From positions 1 to 64,000 of the forward strand of contig SIAJ01000004.1 in assembly GCA_009691845.1 (NCBI GenBank): a stretch of DNA of 64,000 nt. Reading direction: 5' to 3'. Origin of the DNA: Gemmataceae bacterium. GTDB taxonomy: Bacteria; Planctomycetota; Planctomycetia; Gemmatales; Gemmataceae. The number at the start of each line of letters is the position of its first letter. Within the stretch, counting starts at the first letter, position 1. Of this stretch, positions 63,865 to 64,000 are shown one piece after another. Made by a program: the position numbers and the translations under genes. A model generated the notes under the pieces. That model saw only the letters and a program-made list of their open reading frames with translations, searched no databases and was not told where the DNA came from.

Positions 63865-64000
63865 TTAGTCCATCTGCTTCATCGGCTCGATTCGATCGAG
63901 AGCAATCTGTGCAATCGACGTCGATTCGGGGTTATTCCGAATCATCTCACGCAGCTTGGGAGCCGCAATGACCGCATCCGGTCCGAACATGCCAAGCGCC
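63865..64000 (-). CDS. HEAT-repeat-like protein, C-terminal end (partial)
   Basis: Only the last 45 codons, reading from the window edge to the stop at 63865-63867, are visible: LGMFGPDAVIAAPKLREMIR, then a helical end with IAQIALDRIEPMKQMD. The spacing of Leu and Ala suits a HEAT/PBS-lyase-like repeat, common in planctomycetes. Nothing more can be said about the protein. Confidence 0.5.
   Translation of the reverse strand, partial: ALGMFGPDAVIAAPKLREMIRNNPESTSIAQIALDRIEPMKQMD

Overview
The window looks like chromosomal DNA from a planctomycete, most likely of the Gemmata type (Gemmataceae). The evidence is two copies of the planctomycete-specific pair DUF1501 protein plus PSCyt1/DUF1549/DUF1553 cytochrome-like protein, a secreted formylglycine sulfatase, a WD40 protein with a HEAT-like tail, a 1962-residue TPR protein, many Tat or Sec signal peptides and lipoboxes, and GC-rich codon use with some TTG and GTG starts. 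No tRNA, rRNA, CRISPR array, insertion sequence or prophage was seen. About 50 protein genes are supported; many open-frame starts were moved inward to a start codon with a Shine-Dalgarno sequence.

Layout. 1-2.9 kb: glycolate oxidase operon glcDEF (glcD cut by the window edge). 2.9-11.4 kb: secreted c-type haem candidate, Big2/DUF1549/DUF1553 protein, DUF1501 protein, PPC-domain protein and sulfatase. 11.5-14.1 kb: thyA-folA (4-base overlap) and a class V aminotransferase. 14.5-17.1 kb: a lysine 2,3-aminomutase (KamA) and an ATP-grasp ligase separated only by a strong hairpin. 17.1-26.2 kb: WD40 protein, a small hypothetical protein and the giant TPR protein. 26.5-33 kb: csrA, alaS, sugar-phosphate isomerase-like protein, clpS, DUF2760 and leucine-rich repeat proteins. 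33-38.9 kb: GT39 glycosyltransferase and three glycolytic genes (ROK glucokinase, pgi, apgM). 38.9-40.2 kb: gene remnants plus a 35-residue basic protein. 40.2-49.8 kb: metK, 2-hydroxyacid dehydrogenase, acetyl-xylan-esterase-like hydrolase, acyl-CoA ligase, TPR lipoprotein-like secreted protein, an indoleamine 2,3-dioxygenase homologue and a small lipoprotein. 50-57 kb: sugar nucleotidyltransferase, membrane protein, pyrK, pseudouridine synthase, a Wza-type export lipoprotein with two secreted proteins, and a hydrolase/lipid N-methyltransferase operon. 57-64 kb: second DUF1501 and PSCyt1 pair, a secreted protein and the end of a HEAT protein.

How the genes fit together. GlcDEF oxidises glycolate to glyoxylate, and the 2-hydroxyacid dehydrogenase at 41.7 kb could run the reverse reduction. 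ThyA and FolA form the dTMP cycle. Glucokinase, Pgi and ApgM cover three glycolytic steps. The two DUF1501/PSCyt1 modules are envelope proteins of unknown function.

The most unusual features are: long near-perfect hairpins in many of the short intergenic gaps, falling into at least three sequence families; a signal peptide encoded by one arm of such a repeat; a KamA/ATP-grasp pair whose ligase lacks the usual D-Ala-D-Ala ligase N-terminal motif; a ThyA with an altered phosphate-binding loop; and a TPR protein carrying what looks like a dead C39-peptidase fold. None is proven to be a new system; the KamA/ATP-grasp pair is the best candidate.
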